From the NCBI RefSeq assembly GCF_921293095.1, contig NC_060259.1, forward strand, positions 25,675,812-25,739,811: a stretch of DNA of 64,000 bases, in the 5' to 3' direction. Below, in pieces: positions 1 to 14,900 of the stretch. Position 1 is the stretch's first letter. Each line of letters opens with the position of its first letter. This stretch comes from Ischnura elegans (lineage: Eukaryota > Arthropoda > Insecta > Odonata > Coenagrionidae). The position numbers and the translations under genes are program-made. The notes below the pieces were generated by a model. That model was not told where the DNA came from. It did no database searches and was given only the letters and a program-made list of their open reading frames with translations.

Positions 1-595
1 GTACGTGTGCAAGCTCCAATGCTCTCCCATTGTTCACCATTGGAATATGGACGGCCGATATTTACCGGCCGTCCAAAATCGGTGTGTGTGCAAGGGGCCT
101 TAAATCTACGACGTGGTTATTATCCTACGGCGCTGAGATTGCCCCGATTGTTGTTCAATCTCTTGGGAAAGCTCATGCCATTTGCCTGTCGTGTTTTGCC
201 TTAAAATTTTCCACGGCTGCAATTCTATTGCAATACTCCTGCGAGAGCTTTTAAACAAAATTTTTCGTGAGTAGGACAAGCAACGTAGAGCGATGGCGTA
301 TGCAAAGAGAGGATTGGAACTCTTTCTACTCCCTCTTATGCCGCCGCAGTTATCAAAATTTCCTTTTTCAAATAGTACTGAAAGAGGACATTTCGATAAC
401 TGTCGAAATTCCAGGTATACGTCTGCAACACCTCACGATAGGATAAAAAAATGTCGCAAAATTTTTTTTCTTTATAGCTTCGATCCTCAAAATAGGGGTG
501 CGCGTCTTACACGTGTGCGCCTCTAACACAAGCTTATACGGTATTTTCATAAGCTGGATAAGCTGTTTTTTCATAGTAAAGTCAGACACACATAC
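1..595. other. garz intron, left edge
   Basis: No exon fits on the minus strand between the donor of the 596-702 exon and the window edge. A short inverted repeat with arms ACGGCCGATA and TACCGGCCGT lies at about 51-74. Nothing else is recognisable. Confidence 0.4.
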
Positions 596-3500
596 CTATT
601 CTGGATCACAATTTTTAGAAGTAATTCTAGGAAAAATACAGTTGTATCCTCATCATATGTGGTACCTTGACCGTCTGGTCCATGGGAAGCAAAGATGAGA
701 GCCTAAGAAAAAATAATGAACAAATTCAAGAATTTATTTTTCACAAAACAAAGCTTTAACTGACTTTTAAAAACAATCACAAAATATGCATACCTTGACA
801 AGTTCCAACAAAGAATCTAAACGCAGAAATTTGGACTCTGTAATGAGCTGCTCAATGTGACACTCTTGTATACATGCCTGAGCTTTCTTGATATTTTCTT
901 CATCCTCAGGAGATGGAACTTTGGCATTCGCAGGATCTGTTATGTGGAATAAGATTTTGAAATTGGGAGAATGCCATGAATTGAAACAAACATCTACATC
1001 ACATCACAACATAACATCACAAAGCTAAAAAAATATAGCCTTGATTCTAAAAACACCTCTTTTATTTTTCACACATTTGTAACACCACATTCTAAGAACA
1101 ATTACTTAAACAAAGGATAAGAGAATAATAGCACTCCCCTATGATTGCTCCTTGGGCCAGAGGTTGAAATTTTGACGTGAAGTGAGAAGAAATGGAATGA
1201 AATATTATGCAAATTGATACAGTATTCATGAATTGGAAGTTTAATAATTCTCGGATTACATGAGCAGTCAGATGCAGGGAGGGACAAGAGGGAGGTGGCC
1301 CAAAAAATCAATAGTATTCAATGCTTTGTGGAGATTTTAAGTTTGCATGATTTTGCATTGCATTCTAGATTAATCTCTCAGAGTTAGAAGAGTGATTCTA
1401 CAATTTTTACGGGAAACAGGCCTTCACAGAAAAGCAGATGAATTTCGCTTTTTGTTGCAGCTTCATTTTTTTTAATTAATGACATATTAACCCAATTTTT
1501 ACTTTTAAAAGGCAATAGCAAAGATGATAAAAAAGGGACTTTGAAAATGACCATTTGATCCACAAAATATAAATTCACAAACGCTCAAAGCTATCATCTT
1601 CACAGTGCCTGAATATCTATCGCTGGAAAAATCCCTCAGGAGGGTATTACTCTTGACAAGGACAATAAACAACATAATACAGTAGACAAAGAGCATGGAT
1701 TAGAGGAAATCATTTCATAACAAACCTGGGGACAGAGCTATGTAGGAATACAGGGAACTAAAAAGAGATGTATCAGTCTTCTGATATGGTGTTTCTTCCC
1801 TGAGAAGTGGTATCTTGCCACTCGGTTCAATGAAGTCATCAGCCTAGAGAGAAAAATTATAAAATATATAATCAAATATTACTCCTAAGGTTCTGCTAAA
1901 GCTAAAGTTATTCATTCAGTATCTACAGAAATAGTCCCTTATAGCTCATTTTCAGGAAATGAAATACTTCCAACTTTTCTAGGACCCAGCACCAGGTAAC
2001 TTCTAATCAATGTTATGCAGAAGTTAATATCAGATGTTTTTTTACATCATTCATGAAAAATTTGTCAGATTAATATGAGGCTCAAATAACATTTTAGTGC
2101 AGGATTTCTGTCAAATAAATTTTGGCCTAAACATGAGAGTTAGGAGATACAGTTATACATGAACATCACATGGTAAGGTTTATACAGTAGACTCTTGTTA
2201 TCACAAAAGTTCACAGGACCTAAAAAACGGAGGTTTGTAATAACTAACTTCATAAGAATGTTTCTTTTAAGAATCATCGCAAAATTTCCTTGCCAACATT
2301 TCTTGTCTCTTTAATCTCCAGTACTTAAAGTCGTGCAGTGGAATAGCATCAGAGTCACGTGTATGATACATGTATCTGAATAAAGTAGTATAATTTGGTT
2401 TGTCACATACTGCTGCATCCTATCTTAAACAAGAATACAGTGGAACCTCGATCTGTCGTTTTTCAGGGGGATGGATGAAAAGAACGATGAATGCGGGAAA
2501 ACGATCAATGCGGGAATGGTTGTCCGGGTTGCCTATGTCCCAGGATCAGCTGGATTTTTGCGAATTATGACTCATTAATGGATTCAAACGAGATTTCAGC
2601 TGATTACAGGAATATTATTACGCAATCGAAACACTTAGGTCATATTGTTGATTCGACTTATCTCTCTTTCTAAAATCCTAAAGGAACAAGCCTCCTTGCT
2701 AAAAAAATGTTTGCACTCCACTCGGAATTTTCACGGCTATTATGCATTTCTGTCTGATGTAAAAATTCTTATCCATCAAATGCCATTTCAAGTACACGTA
2801 TTTACTAGAGAAATGTTCGTGTTATGCCTCAAACAACTGATTTCGCCGTTGCAGTGATTGGTTATGAAATGGATCAAGAAGGCCAAGAATAAGAATAAAA
2901 CTAATAAAAATGAAACCGGACTCCATTGAACCCACGCGGAAAACACTCGCTAGTTTTAAGTCAACCCACCCCGGAAAGTACGGAACCGGTGAAGTTCGGC
3001 ACTAATGCTATCGCGTACGGCGTAGGCAGAACTTACTGCAGAGGGTGAAGCATGACCATATGACTGCGCAATGAAATTTTTTATCCTATAGAGAAGGCAA
3101 CTTACCCACTTATTTCTAACAATAAGTAGCGTAGCTCTAGATGAGCAGATGAATTCAGATTGCTAGTCGAGAGAAACAAAATATCCAGAGAAGACATCGC
3201 TTCGTTAGCAACTCAGACAAGTGAAACTTGTAGCATAACTCGTAAATAGTAACCAGATGCCCTGTTTTCGAAAAAAATCGCATCAACTGCCGTGAAGCTC
3301 TCTATCAGCTGCGAGGATATCGTTATTCGCCAGAAATCACCATCGTATTATTCCAACTCTTTCCTTGCTTAAAATGCTTAAATAACGTTAGAAATACATC
3401 ATGTTTGGTATCAATCTTTACTGAATTACGTGTACATCACTAATATCTCAATATAATAAAAGTATAATACCAATTGCCGAAATTCATTTCTACACACTTT

Positions 3501-5941
3501 TGAGCTACTCGGTGATTCATGCAGCAGTTGACCTCCAGAGGTGGGGATCTTTGTAGCGAGTCAGCTAAAAAAAAGTCAGTGGTCGAGAAAGGGGGAAGCG
3601 TGAAAAAGGTTTCTTTTGTTCTCGAGTAACTTGATATTTTCTTTCCAAGCTAAGGTCTTCGTAATACGATCCCTGCTCGAGCTGGGACCTTTTTTTTATT
3701 TTAAAGAAGAAGAAAGCTTCAACCGGGGGGAGGCGAGTGCTGAATGGAGGGGGATACCAGATCTTGGGAAATGCGATAATGTAACTATCCCACGGCACTC
3801 AGCTTCTCCCTATCGTATTTCAATCTCCTGGGGAAGATTCAAACTTTGTGTCTGTCGTTATTAGCCGTAAACAACACGTTGTAAACACTTCGTCTCATTT
3901 TCGTCAGACGATAGATGCGGGAAAATTATACGACAGGACCGCGATCGTCAAACGACAAATGCGGGAAAACGATACTTCGGGGAACGATAGATGCGGGAAA
4001 AAATTACATTGTCTTTATGGAACTTAATTTGGGACCAGGAGCGGCGAACGATGAATGCGGGAAAACGATGAATGCGGGAACGATAAATCGGGGTTCCACT
4101 GTATATGATCTATCATGAATGATTTATTGGCTCTGAGGCTTCAAAAAACTTAAAAATATAAACCTTTCCACATCTATCACCTAATTTCTCGTGTGTAACT
4201 GCTAATTTATCAGAAGAAATTTAATGCACAGCATTACTCAAGATATGTACTTGATTGGTACCTCACTTAAATTTGACGAATCTGATAAGTTCACTAAACA
4301 ACATTTCAAGAGTATATTTGGCATTCATCATGATGAAGAGCAACATCACTCAGCACTATGAAGATCAGCTACTGGTACATACATGACAAGGAAAAGATAA
4401 GCCATTATATATGAAATCAACGGTGCAATAGTATAGACCTACACATAGGAAAGAACACTCAAATTACCTCAACAAGAGATTTTGGAAGAAGTTTGCACTT
4501 GAAAAGTTGTATGATGCAGTCCAAAACATTTTTCCAACCATCACGTAGTATGTCTCCATGGCGATGAACTAATCCAAACACAGTTTTGGCAGCTAACTGT
4601 GCTTTGGTATTTTCTCCAAATGATGCCGCAAGCATGTCCATTGACTGAATGAAATAAGAGAAGCATGATAATACAACAATTTATCATAAAATACCACATT
4701 GGAATTTAAAAAATAATCTGATATGCTGTACCTCTGTAGAAGACAAGAGAGTGGTAAACTTGCAGAGGGAGATGACAAGACTATCAAAATCATTACTCAT
4801 GCCATAATGGGCTGATATCAATGCGCACTTCCTGAAATCAAAGGTAGATTTTCAATATTAAATTAACACAGGCAAATTAATAAATATGAAGCAATAAAAT
4901 AAGAAGAAGGGCATGTGAAATATTCAATTATTAATTCAATTAATCTTTCTTTTCCCATTCCTTCCCTCTCCCTTCACCCTCAAGTGCTTCCATTTTTCAC
5001 CAGTGATAGTATGGAAGAACACAAAACCTTAACTATAGCCTTGGGTCAAGCATCGAGAAAGGAGGATGAGAAAATACTGTAAGCATTCAAATTGTGGGGA
5101 TGGAGAAGATGAAATGGACAGAGAGGAGAAGAGATGAGAAAGTGATAGACATGAGTGGGCAAGGAGATGAATATTCAAGAGGATATACAAATCAGACAAA
5201 GGATCTGTATATGAGTGAGTGCTAAGCAGTGAGGGGATGCTAAAAACCATGTTGGAAGGACGAATGTAGGGTGAGCAGGGAAGGGTAAGGAAGAGAAAAG
5301 GATATGTGGATAGAAACAAGGGGATTAGAACTCATTGCGATGGCACTGTATGAAATTTGGAGGAGACAACCGACAGCCAAGGATGGATGGGGAGAAACCT
5401 GACATTGGCCCGCTCATAACAAAAGGCACTGAGGGGACCATGGTTTAGTATTCCATCCAATGAATGGGGTGCTGCGCATGATGTGCTATCCACTAAGCAC
5501 TCAAGCATGCATCGGGCAGTCTCTGAAAGATCTCCACCATCACCAGGATTTGAACCCAAGGCCACAAAGAGGAAAGCCCGCACTAACCACCACACCACTC
5601 CCATCCCCCACTCATTGTGACCTGAAGAGGAATTTCATGTGGAAGAGGCAAAAGGCCAAGAAATATGGCAAAGGCACAGGGGGGAAAAACAGAAAAATAC
5701 TCACTTGAAGCCTGTAATTGCCATTTCAAAGATAGCTGGATCATTGCTCTTATCAAATACTAAACAAAGGGCAGCAACTGTGGGACGACGGATCAGTGTA
5801 AAAAGCTCGTGGTCAAACAATCCAACAGGAGTATGGATGAATGCCCCCTCTTTACTAGCACCTCTCCTCAACAAAACTTTCCAGAGGTAATTCTCCCTCA
5901 CAATTCCTGTTTGCTCCGCAGGCATCACTATTTCTTCATTT
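596..5941 (-). CDS. garz: garz exons 13-18: region after Sec7 (HDS1)
   Basis: Exons 5705-5941, 4732-4831, 4468-4644, 1726-1843, 794-936 and 596-702 encode residues from about 917 to 1209. Conserved GBF1 strings include [64 protein letters not shown] and [17 protein letters not shown]. The last exon (596-702) is short and has no long frame of its own; it was found from [18 protein letters not shown], which lines up with the next GBF1 block and carries the required phase. It ends AATAG/GTATGT in phase 2. No further exon is visible in 1-595, so the next lies to the left of the window. Confidence 0.9.
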
Positions 5942-8900
5942 CTTTGAGAGGCAATTGCGTGAAGCATGAATTAGACAAATGAAAATAGGCAATAATCAAC
6001 AACTTCATAAATATCTCACTCTTACTTGATAGCATTATAAATGTCTTCAAGCATTTCCTTTTCAAAGTCTTTGCCTCCATTTACACCTTTGAGATTTTTC
6101 ATAAAGTCCTCTGACGTCATGGGAATACTTTGCTTCTTGGCATTGTAATTATGTTGGTCAACATTCAGCATGATGACTGCATAGGCCAATGTGAAAGCAG
6201 CATCAGAGTGTACAAATGGCTTCCCATTGCAATTCTGAAAATTTTAACAAATGAACTATTGATAAGCTCTATAAAACTTATTTACTTTCTTTCTTATACC
6301 ATGCAAAACACAAAAAAATCATTTAATAACACTCACACACTAATTCAAATAATTACTGTAACTGAACGCTTGTGCAACCACCGATTCTATAAGAAAATTC
6401 ACATGTGGCTTAGTGAAAAAATTGATACTACACATACCTTGAGCAACAAAAGTCACAAAGATACAAAATATGGAAACTAGTGAAAAATTTCCATGCAAAA
6501 AGTCTCTCCATCACGAAATTTGATGAAAACTTGTGCACCCTATTGTTCTAAATACGCTCTCCCTTATTACCCAAATCTTATTGGAGTTGCTGCTGCTCCT
6601 TAACTACGCAACCCACCCATCACACACATATTCAAATTGCCTGACTACAACGTCATAATTTATTTACGGTTTCATTGAATGTAATATAGGAAACTTACAC
6701 TGCAAAGGAAGTTTCAGTTACAGGAATGGTGTATTTGTACGAAGAACAAAATTTGCTTATTACATTTCAGTTTTTCACCAGAACTATAACAGTAAACTGA
6801 CACGCTTAAGGTGTTGAAATTGAGTTGAGCAGTTTTTTAGCAGCAACAATTTCTTTCCCAGAGTTAACTTCTCAATTCTATTATGTATATCCATGTTATT
6901 ACTCATTCTGAAGTGTCTTCTTTCATGACTCATGATTAGAACTAATAATACACAGTTGCAAAGCGAATAAAAAATGAATACAACAACGAGCATTCAAAAG
7001 TTGCATGATAATTTTCCAATTCAAAATCAACCAAATCCTATGCCAATTTTTGCACCAATTTTACCTATGAACACCACAAATGAAGAATGGGTAGTGGAAC
7101 CTGATGCTAAGGGGTTTGTACAGATGATTTATTGCAAATTTTCTCTATTCGAAATCCCCCGAGGCATTAGCAGGTACGTGAAACAGTCTTTAAATGCTTT
7201 GAAACCTGACCCAGTTTTCCTTCCCTGAAAATGAATGAATGAGATTGCATTCTTTTCCAAAGCAATATTGTATTGTCAGCACTAAAAACTAGTTGAGGGG
7301 GAAAGGAGCCACTTTTAATCACAGCTTGGAGTTCATCAGAAAATGTTTCAGTGACTGCGCAATCAACACTTGCAAATTCACCTGATATCGCCGCACTGAG
7401 AATACCTGCTTGCCGTTTAAAATTCCGAAACTAACCGCAGCTTTCACTAAATGTCTCGGAGCGATTACCAGCCTCACCTTTTTGTTCAGATTCGAAATGA
7501 ACTTTCCGTATGTGTTGACCACTTGGATGAAGTTGGTGCGGCTGAGGTCACTGATGTTTTAACTTTGTCTTTATTTCCCCGAGGAATGAATTTGTGCTAT
7601 ATCGAAATTGCGCTAAGCGAGGCATGGGTGTATCAAGCTATCCCAAGGGATTAATTCCATTATACCACTCTATTTACAGTATGAAATACAAGTTATGCTC
7701 AAGATACGTTTTTAAACTAGGTTTAACGGGAATAGAATCAGTTCTAATTCATATGTAATCTGTTCTGGTTATGGTTCTAATCTTAAAAACCAGTGAAACC
7801 AAGAGCCAAACTAACCCATCCCTAATTTGTAGATACATTGCTTGTATTACTGTAAATAACATGAGTAAATCCAAAATTAATTCAAATAAGCTAATGACCA
7901 CTATTAATCTTTACAAAATAGAATAACTTCAAACATTTGATAGCATATTTCTATTTGCAACAATAATATTGCTCATGCATGAGTTTAAGTTTCCCTTATA
8001 AACATATTATTTTACCACATATTTATTTCATACAAGAATATGGCATACATGGCAAAACTTACATGCCAATGGTCAGCAAACTGTTCCAGGACAAGAGATA
8101 TAGGAATTGCTTCACCAGGTAAACGAAATGTTTCAAGATATAATCTTAATGCTTCATCTATCCTTAAATCTCCAAAATCAAATGACCTACAAAAAATAAA
8201 ACAATTTGCAAATAAAATTTCCAAAATGCACATGCAGACACAATATGTGATGTATGGAAACAAGTTATTTGGCATTAAACCATGAGTGCAGAAGCAGAAG
8301 TCGATTAGTGCTTCATATCAGAATGTAGTACATTTATAAAAATAAATTACTGAAAAAATAACATCCGGCCTTGCACTACCGGCTATTAATGCTTTATCTG
8401 GCTAAGTGAAAAATTTGTAGGTTAAAACTGACAGAAAATATGTTGATCTCAATGATTTAGGTTCCCGTAAGCATAATACATACATCCCTCACATGGTGAG
8501 AGAAAATTACTTGTACTGCTAACGACATACAGACTTTATTCCCCAATGTAAAACATAGCCTTCCAAATAAAGCTGATACCTACATATGTTATGAAATTTT
8601 GAAATTTATAAACAGTGGTTGAATGTAGCCAGACTCAGATTACTCCAGGCTTGAATGTAGACATATGATTCAGCGGGCAGCAGAGTGAAAGAGTCTGGGT
8701 GTATGGACACCACTTTACAAGGCATTCAATATAACAACAAAAATAGGAGACTAAGGTATCGAATGATGATGAGCATGGAAAGATACAGGTAGATTAGTAT
8801 CATCGCACCCAATGGTGCAAGTAGATTATCATGGCCACCACAGCATTAATCACAAGCCAAAAAGGTTCAACAAGCTGTGGTATATTTCCTTACTTACTTA

Positions 8901-11900
8901 AGAAGGAATAGGTTGAAATTTCAAGATTCATTTAAAAAGGCTTTAATCTAAAAAAAAAAAGATTTCCCTCAACCAGAAGTATAAGTTTTAAAAAATAGCA
9001 TAACTTACTTCACAAAACATTCCAGAACTTTAAGATTCTTTTTGTTACTGATATATTCTCCTATTTTATTTTTATCCAACATTGGATTCTCCCTGAAGAA
9101 AAGAGCTACTTCCTGGGGATCCAATGGGGTTGACAGCAGACCATTTTCTTGAAGAACCTTGAATAAAAACAGATAGCATGGCAAAACATTCATTTTAAAA
9201 CTGAAAGAAGCAAAAAATTTTATTGAATCATGTTCAAGTGTTTAATTTACTTAAATAATGCTAATTTCCATAATTGTAATATAAGCTATGAAAAGTCTAC
9301 TAACTATGTAAAACATAAACATAGTCTGTGACACAATTATGGAAATAAACATGAAACCAAAGTATGGCCTATTGAGGTTCACCAAAATTTGGTGCAACTG
9401 TACATTGTCTCATTGCAAAATTTTATACGGTTGCCCAATGAATTACCCTACAACAATATAACAACTCATACAAATTTATGAACACAAAAAAGGTAATGAA
9501 ATAAAAAATTTGGCCAATCCACTTCTCTTTATCCAAAGCATGGAGCATCAATCCCAAGCATTGGCTCAAGAGGCAATAAGATTGTCCATCTATCAGCCCC
9601 TCAATGAGTTGTTGGAGGCTCGCATTGGTAAGGTGGCTAGTGTGTTGGCATCCCATCCCATGGCCTGGGTTCAAATCTCAAAATGTATAAAAGAAAGAGC
9701 CCAATAATAGCTTGAGTTTAAAATTCACCACTTAATGTCACATGATTTGATGGAGCACATTGAACACATTTAACTGACAGACATAATCACCGAAGTAACA
9801 CAGGATGAAAAGTTTTGAAGAAATTTTGTATGCAAATGATGTCATTGATTATTTATGATCCTTTACCTTATTTTGTAAGACATATATATTTAAACATTTA
9901 TACATATCTGTGTACATATATTTTCTTTCCATGTCAGAACAACGTTGGCAAAAGTATGGAACCGATAATCAAGAATTGTATTATAAAGAGGCAAATGCTG
10001 AAGTTATGAGCACTACACTCCAATTGCAGAGGAGAGTGGAACATTAAAAGGGAGAGTGTGTTGGGATCCAATGGTGGATCTCCAGAGGGTTTTGTAGTTG
10101 AACATATAGTCCCAATTATGTACGCGGCTCAATCAGGGAATCCCTAGAGGGTGTTATGGTCAAGCAGAGGGTCTCCATAGAGTGCTAGAGTCATGGTTTC
10201 GGCCCCAAAAGAAAAAAGGAGATACTCCTAGAGTTAAGTTTGGTGCAAACTAATACAGCAAATTCATTAGGAAGAGTGGTTTCTGGAAGGAATTGGGCTC
10301 ATTGCCATGATATGTGACTAGCACATTTCTACACGGAAAGGTACGTAGTTTAAATTAACAATCCGATACCTCCACTGCATAAACGCTCAACATTCGCCCA
10401 CCAAATCAAATACGCTCGTCTAGATAGCCCTTATTGTACTGGATGAGCGGATTTGATTCGGTGGGTGATTGTTGAGCGTTTATGCAGTGGAGATATCGAT
10501 TCTACAATATTTTGGCCTATCACACATCACTAAACTATGCTAGCAAAACTCCCACTTCACAACCTAATTCATTCTCTCTTCATGCTTAAAAGTTTCAGTA
10601 ATATAGAATTTTCTCTCATACTAAAAAAAGAGACGAGAGCAAATATTGAAGCTTCAGGTTTAAGTTCAGTAGTTATGAGTACACCAACCTGAATTCCGTG
10701 ACTTGGTTTTGAGTTGAAGTGCTCCGTTCCAGATGAGAGAAGCTCCTTGCGATGCTTGATTGCCATAAGTTGCTCATGGCTTGGAACTTTATCACATGAA
10801 AATTTACGTCCAACAACTTGTAATGAGCCCACAACACCAGACTTCTTTCCATCACCTTTGACTTCACTTTCCACTCTACTACGGCAATTGAATTCAATTG
10901 AGTCAACAACAGAAAGGAGAGCACTTAGGGATAATAAGTGTGTATTGTGAAGGCCAGCCACAGGGTATGCATTCTTGGAAAGCAAGTCTGTGAGGTCTTC
11001 AAATAAATTACAACAATATGGATCACAGTCGTAGTTCACATAAAGTTCAGTCACAAAACCAGGAATCCTCCAAAACTGAAGGAGTGATTCCAGGGCAACT
11101 TCTTTCTTCTCATACACAACTTTAGTGGAGTCAGCAGTAGTGGTAAGGCCAGATAAACGCACTAAATATGACTCCATTTGAAATTTGAGGTGGGTACGCA
11201 GTGATTCAAACAAAAGAAATGCTACTTGAAGGTTAGCCGCAAAATTAGTTAACCGCTCAGATGCAAGCAAAGAAAGAAGATTTCTGCTAAGATCATCTTT
11301 CACCAGGCTCAGTAATGAAGTGTACGAACCAATGGCATCAGAACCAACTTCCATTGCCACTGTTAACAACTTGAGGCCAACATTGATGTTCACCTCTGTA
11401 TTCTGTTTTTCATTTGGATTGCAAAGAGAGACAAGGAAAAGGAACAGTTCCCTCACACAGATGATATTGTACGGCACATGGGAAGCCAGTCCCTCTTTTC
11501 CAACATCAAAAGGAGTGAACCTAACACCATGGGGATTGACGTATTCCTCAGTCTCTGCCAAGGATATAGATGAAGTTTCCACTCCTTCTTCCACATCTGG
11601 TGATTTTGGAACCGTTTCGCTGTTGGGTCCAAGGCTGGCACTTTCGGAAGCCTCTGGATAGAGAGAAAAGTAAGGAGAATTTAAAAAAGCGTTTCATAAG
11701 GAATTTTGAGTGCTAGGATTAAATAAAGCATGAATATCAATGGAGAGCATTATTGCATTAAGTTTCCATACCAAGAAAAGTAAAAGTGATCTATACTTAT
11801 TGGACAAAATTCTGTCACCAAGAATGGTTTTCCTACTAAATCAAGGCACATGAAGAGATACTAATCCATTTTGTTATACTTCAGCTTAAAGTTTTAATGA

Positions 11901-14900
11901 CTAGTAACTTCTTTGATCCTCTTAGCAAAAGAATTATACTGTACTGCTACCACTGAATTTATTTTTATTTCTTTATCTCGATTAAGGGGACTTCTTTCAA
12001 TCAATTTGTATGGCCATTGGCGCTATATTTTCAGGCATTTTTCTATGCTGCTTCTTACCTTCAAGAAGGCAGAAGGGCACTTGTACACTCTCTGTCAAAA
12101 TTAAATATTTTGCACTTTCCGGTTGAAGGTTAATAATATGTGCACTTAATTATTTGAATGAAGTAAGCACAAATATCATCAAGAAATATTTTGAGGTGGC
12201 TCATCAATGTAAGCTTTAATTTCACCAGCTTAATAAGCAATGTTTAAAAATAATTGATGAATACCTGAAAGCCACTTGTCAAAGCATATGAGACCTCATT
12301 ATTGCCATGAGGTGTTGCATACCACCAAGGTGGTAAGATACAGTGGAACCTCGTTAAAGCGAATGCGGGCTATTGCGAGACCCCCGCCATTACGAGATAT
12401 AGCAGAGGCACCGTAGATTGACCCTATAATTAGCATGTAAAAAAATTCGTTTTACGAGGCCCTTTTGGAGTTGGCACTTGCCATAGCAAGAGTTTCCATC
12501 GCCAGAAAACCTTCACCCAGAGTCCCTTATCTCTGTAATTGCTGGCGATCTCTTAGAAATGAAGTTAACTTGGAGTGCTCAGTCTCAAATTCATGTAGTA
12601 AGCTGTGATTCGACAAATAAGTAGTTCGGTTTGGTGTAAATATTGTGGCATTAACATTCGCAAATTCTCGATCGTCTTTTGCTCCTCGGGCAGTAGAAAG
12701 CAGTCGGCAGAATACCCGCATGTCCATGAGTTGCGTGAATAGAGAGCATTTGAAGGTAGACACCAAGTCCAAAAAATGCATAACACGCCTAAAATGAAAA
12801 TAATGGAGCAATACAAGAGTGGTGTAGTTAATTTATTTTCCTATTTGCTCTTGACAATAAAAAAAACAAAAGCGCCCGAGGAATGCAGGTCATGAAGAGT
12901 AAGAGGGAGCTTTGTTCAGGTCGCTTTGCCCACTTCAATCTGCCGAAACTACTGAGAAAGGCTTATGGGTAAAGGCTTCGCTAATGGCTATGTTTAAGGC
13001 TTAAGCAGAGTATTTCAGTGATAGATTGACAATTGAGAACTTCGAGAGTTCGGGAAGTTGGTCACTGGTTGGTATACTAATTCAAAGCATGAAAGGGTTA
13101 TCTCCATTCATAATTGCTGGTGATGCCTGCAATGTAAACCTGAAGTCGTGGAAGAGAGGACTTTAATCCTAACGGAATATCTTAAGATTTATTCCCCGCA
13201 TGATTTAACACATACGAAATGGAACTCTTTTACAACCCACTCCCCAACAAAACTCTTGCAATACGAGGTATTTCTTGCAATGATGCTTCTAGAGGCAGGT
13301 AATGCGCCTTAGCAATGGATTATGTGAAGAGCTGATCCTGCACTTTTAGTTCATTTAATTAAAAAAATTCTGAATTCCTTTTTCATGTTTCACAGTCATT
13401 ATCAAGAATATTAAATCAATAAATTCATACTCATAAGTTTTGCTGGCCTTAGGGTCCATCACATGCGTATTCCTTTTTGTTTCTTTGTCGCACCCATGCG
13501 TGTTATTTTAGTCACAGTTTCTTGCAGCTTTCTATTGTTTTACTTAAGTGACATCAGCATAATATCTGCATTATATTTTTTGTGAAATAAAATCTAGTTA
13601 ATATCTTTTCTTATATTACCAATTTTAATTCAAATCGTTTTTAATGCAGTGCCATCGATACACTCTTGTGTATTATTTCAATGACGTCGCGGGCATAAGA
13701 CTCAAAATGGACTTCTTTCATCGGCAATTTTAATCACATCATTATGCAAGGTTAGTAGACTTTTTAGTGTAGATAATGCAGATTTTATATTGGATAATAG
13801 AAAAGGTCTTCCGAGGTAGGATCATTCTACCACCATCCACCGTTTTTGTCTGCACAAACAAATGCGATACGTTATTTCACATAACTGCCGCATAACGTAC
13901 AGGAACAATAAACATACACCAATGGAAGCATTTGAGGCATTATAACCGAGATACAGTTTAATCTGTCATTATTTGAATTTTCAGCGGAAAATACTAAAAA
14001 TTATAGAATGATCATGTAAATGCACTAATTAAGCACATAGAAAAATGGCTTCGTCAATTGTGCATTGACATATTGATTGACAAAGCAATTCTTTGCATGA
14101 TTTTTATTCCGTATGGTGCTTATTAATTGATTGAATTGGATACAAATTTTTCCGTCGCCACACCAATCCTGTTCTAGTATAAGCGTTCACAACGGGTATA
14201 TTGGCTATTATTTGCTCCACCTCCGGTAGGTAAATTATCATATAGTAGCGCATTATATTACTAAAGTTTACAAAATTTTCAATGATATTGATAGCACATT
14301 ATGAAAGTTATAAATTATTGAATGATAGCATGCCAAAAAGACGATGTCATTTAAATCTCATCCGGCCGCTTGGATGGGATTTAATTAAATGCCCACTGCG
14401 CTTGCGGGGTTAATTCACCAACACCCATATTATTTCCTGACTTCCTCTTTGAAACTGTAAGAACTGTTTGCTTTTAACTAGCCCCAGTAAATTTTTGACT
14501 ATAACGGATATTAATAAAAATATTCTTAACAACATTAAATTTGAGCAATGCCTGGTATTGAGAAGTATAGTGAGTACTACTCTTTTAGCACAATTTTCAG
14601 TTCTTTTATCTCAGTTGCAATTTTCTCCACATGGATATCTTAAACACCAGAGCAAAGTTTCTTAAGGAGCCTTTGACTCAAAAATATTTCTCCAGAAGGA
14701 CTTTGCCAAAGATTTCTGAAGAAGCAGAGCACATTGAACGCTAACAAAGTATGTACCTGAGTTTGGCTGAGATGCTGATAGTGAGGCAGGGTCTACATCT
14801 TCTCTTTCTAAAGATGGACTTTTAGAAACAGAACCCACAGCTAAAGATGAATCACCATAAAGTGTGGAGCCATCACCTTCCATGGATTCCTGGATGTCTG

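Noticed and set aside
2185-2260. Possible pogo terminus CAGTAGACTCTTGTTATCAC
   Set aside because: Resembles Tigger-like ends, but no partner end or target duplication was located.
6130-6480. 116-codon plus-strand frame
   Set aside because: Overlaps garz exon 12 on the opposite strand; its sequence is the shadow of conserved Sec7 codons plus intron.
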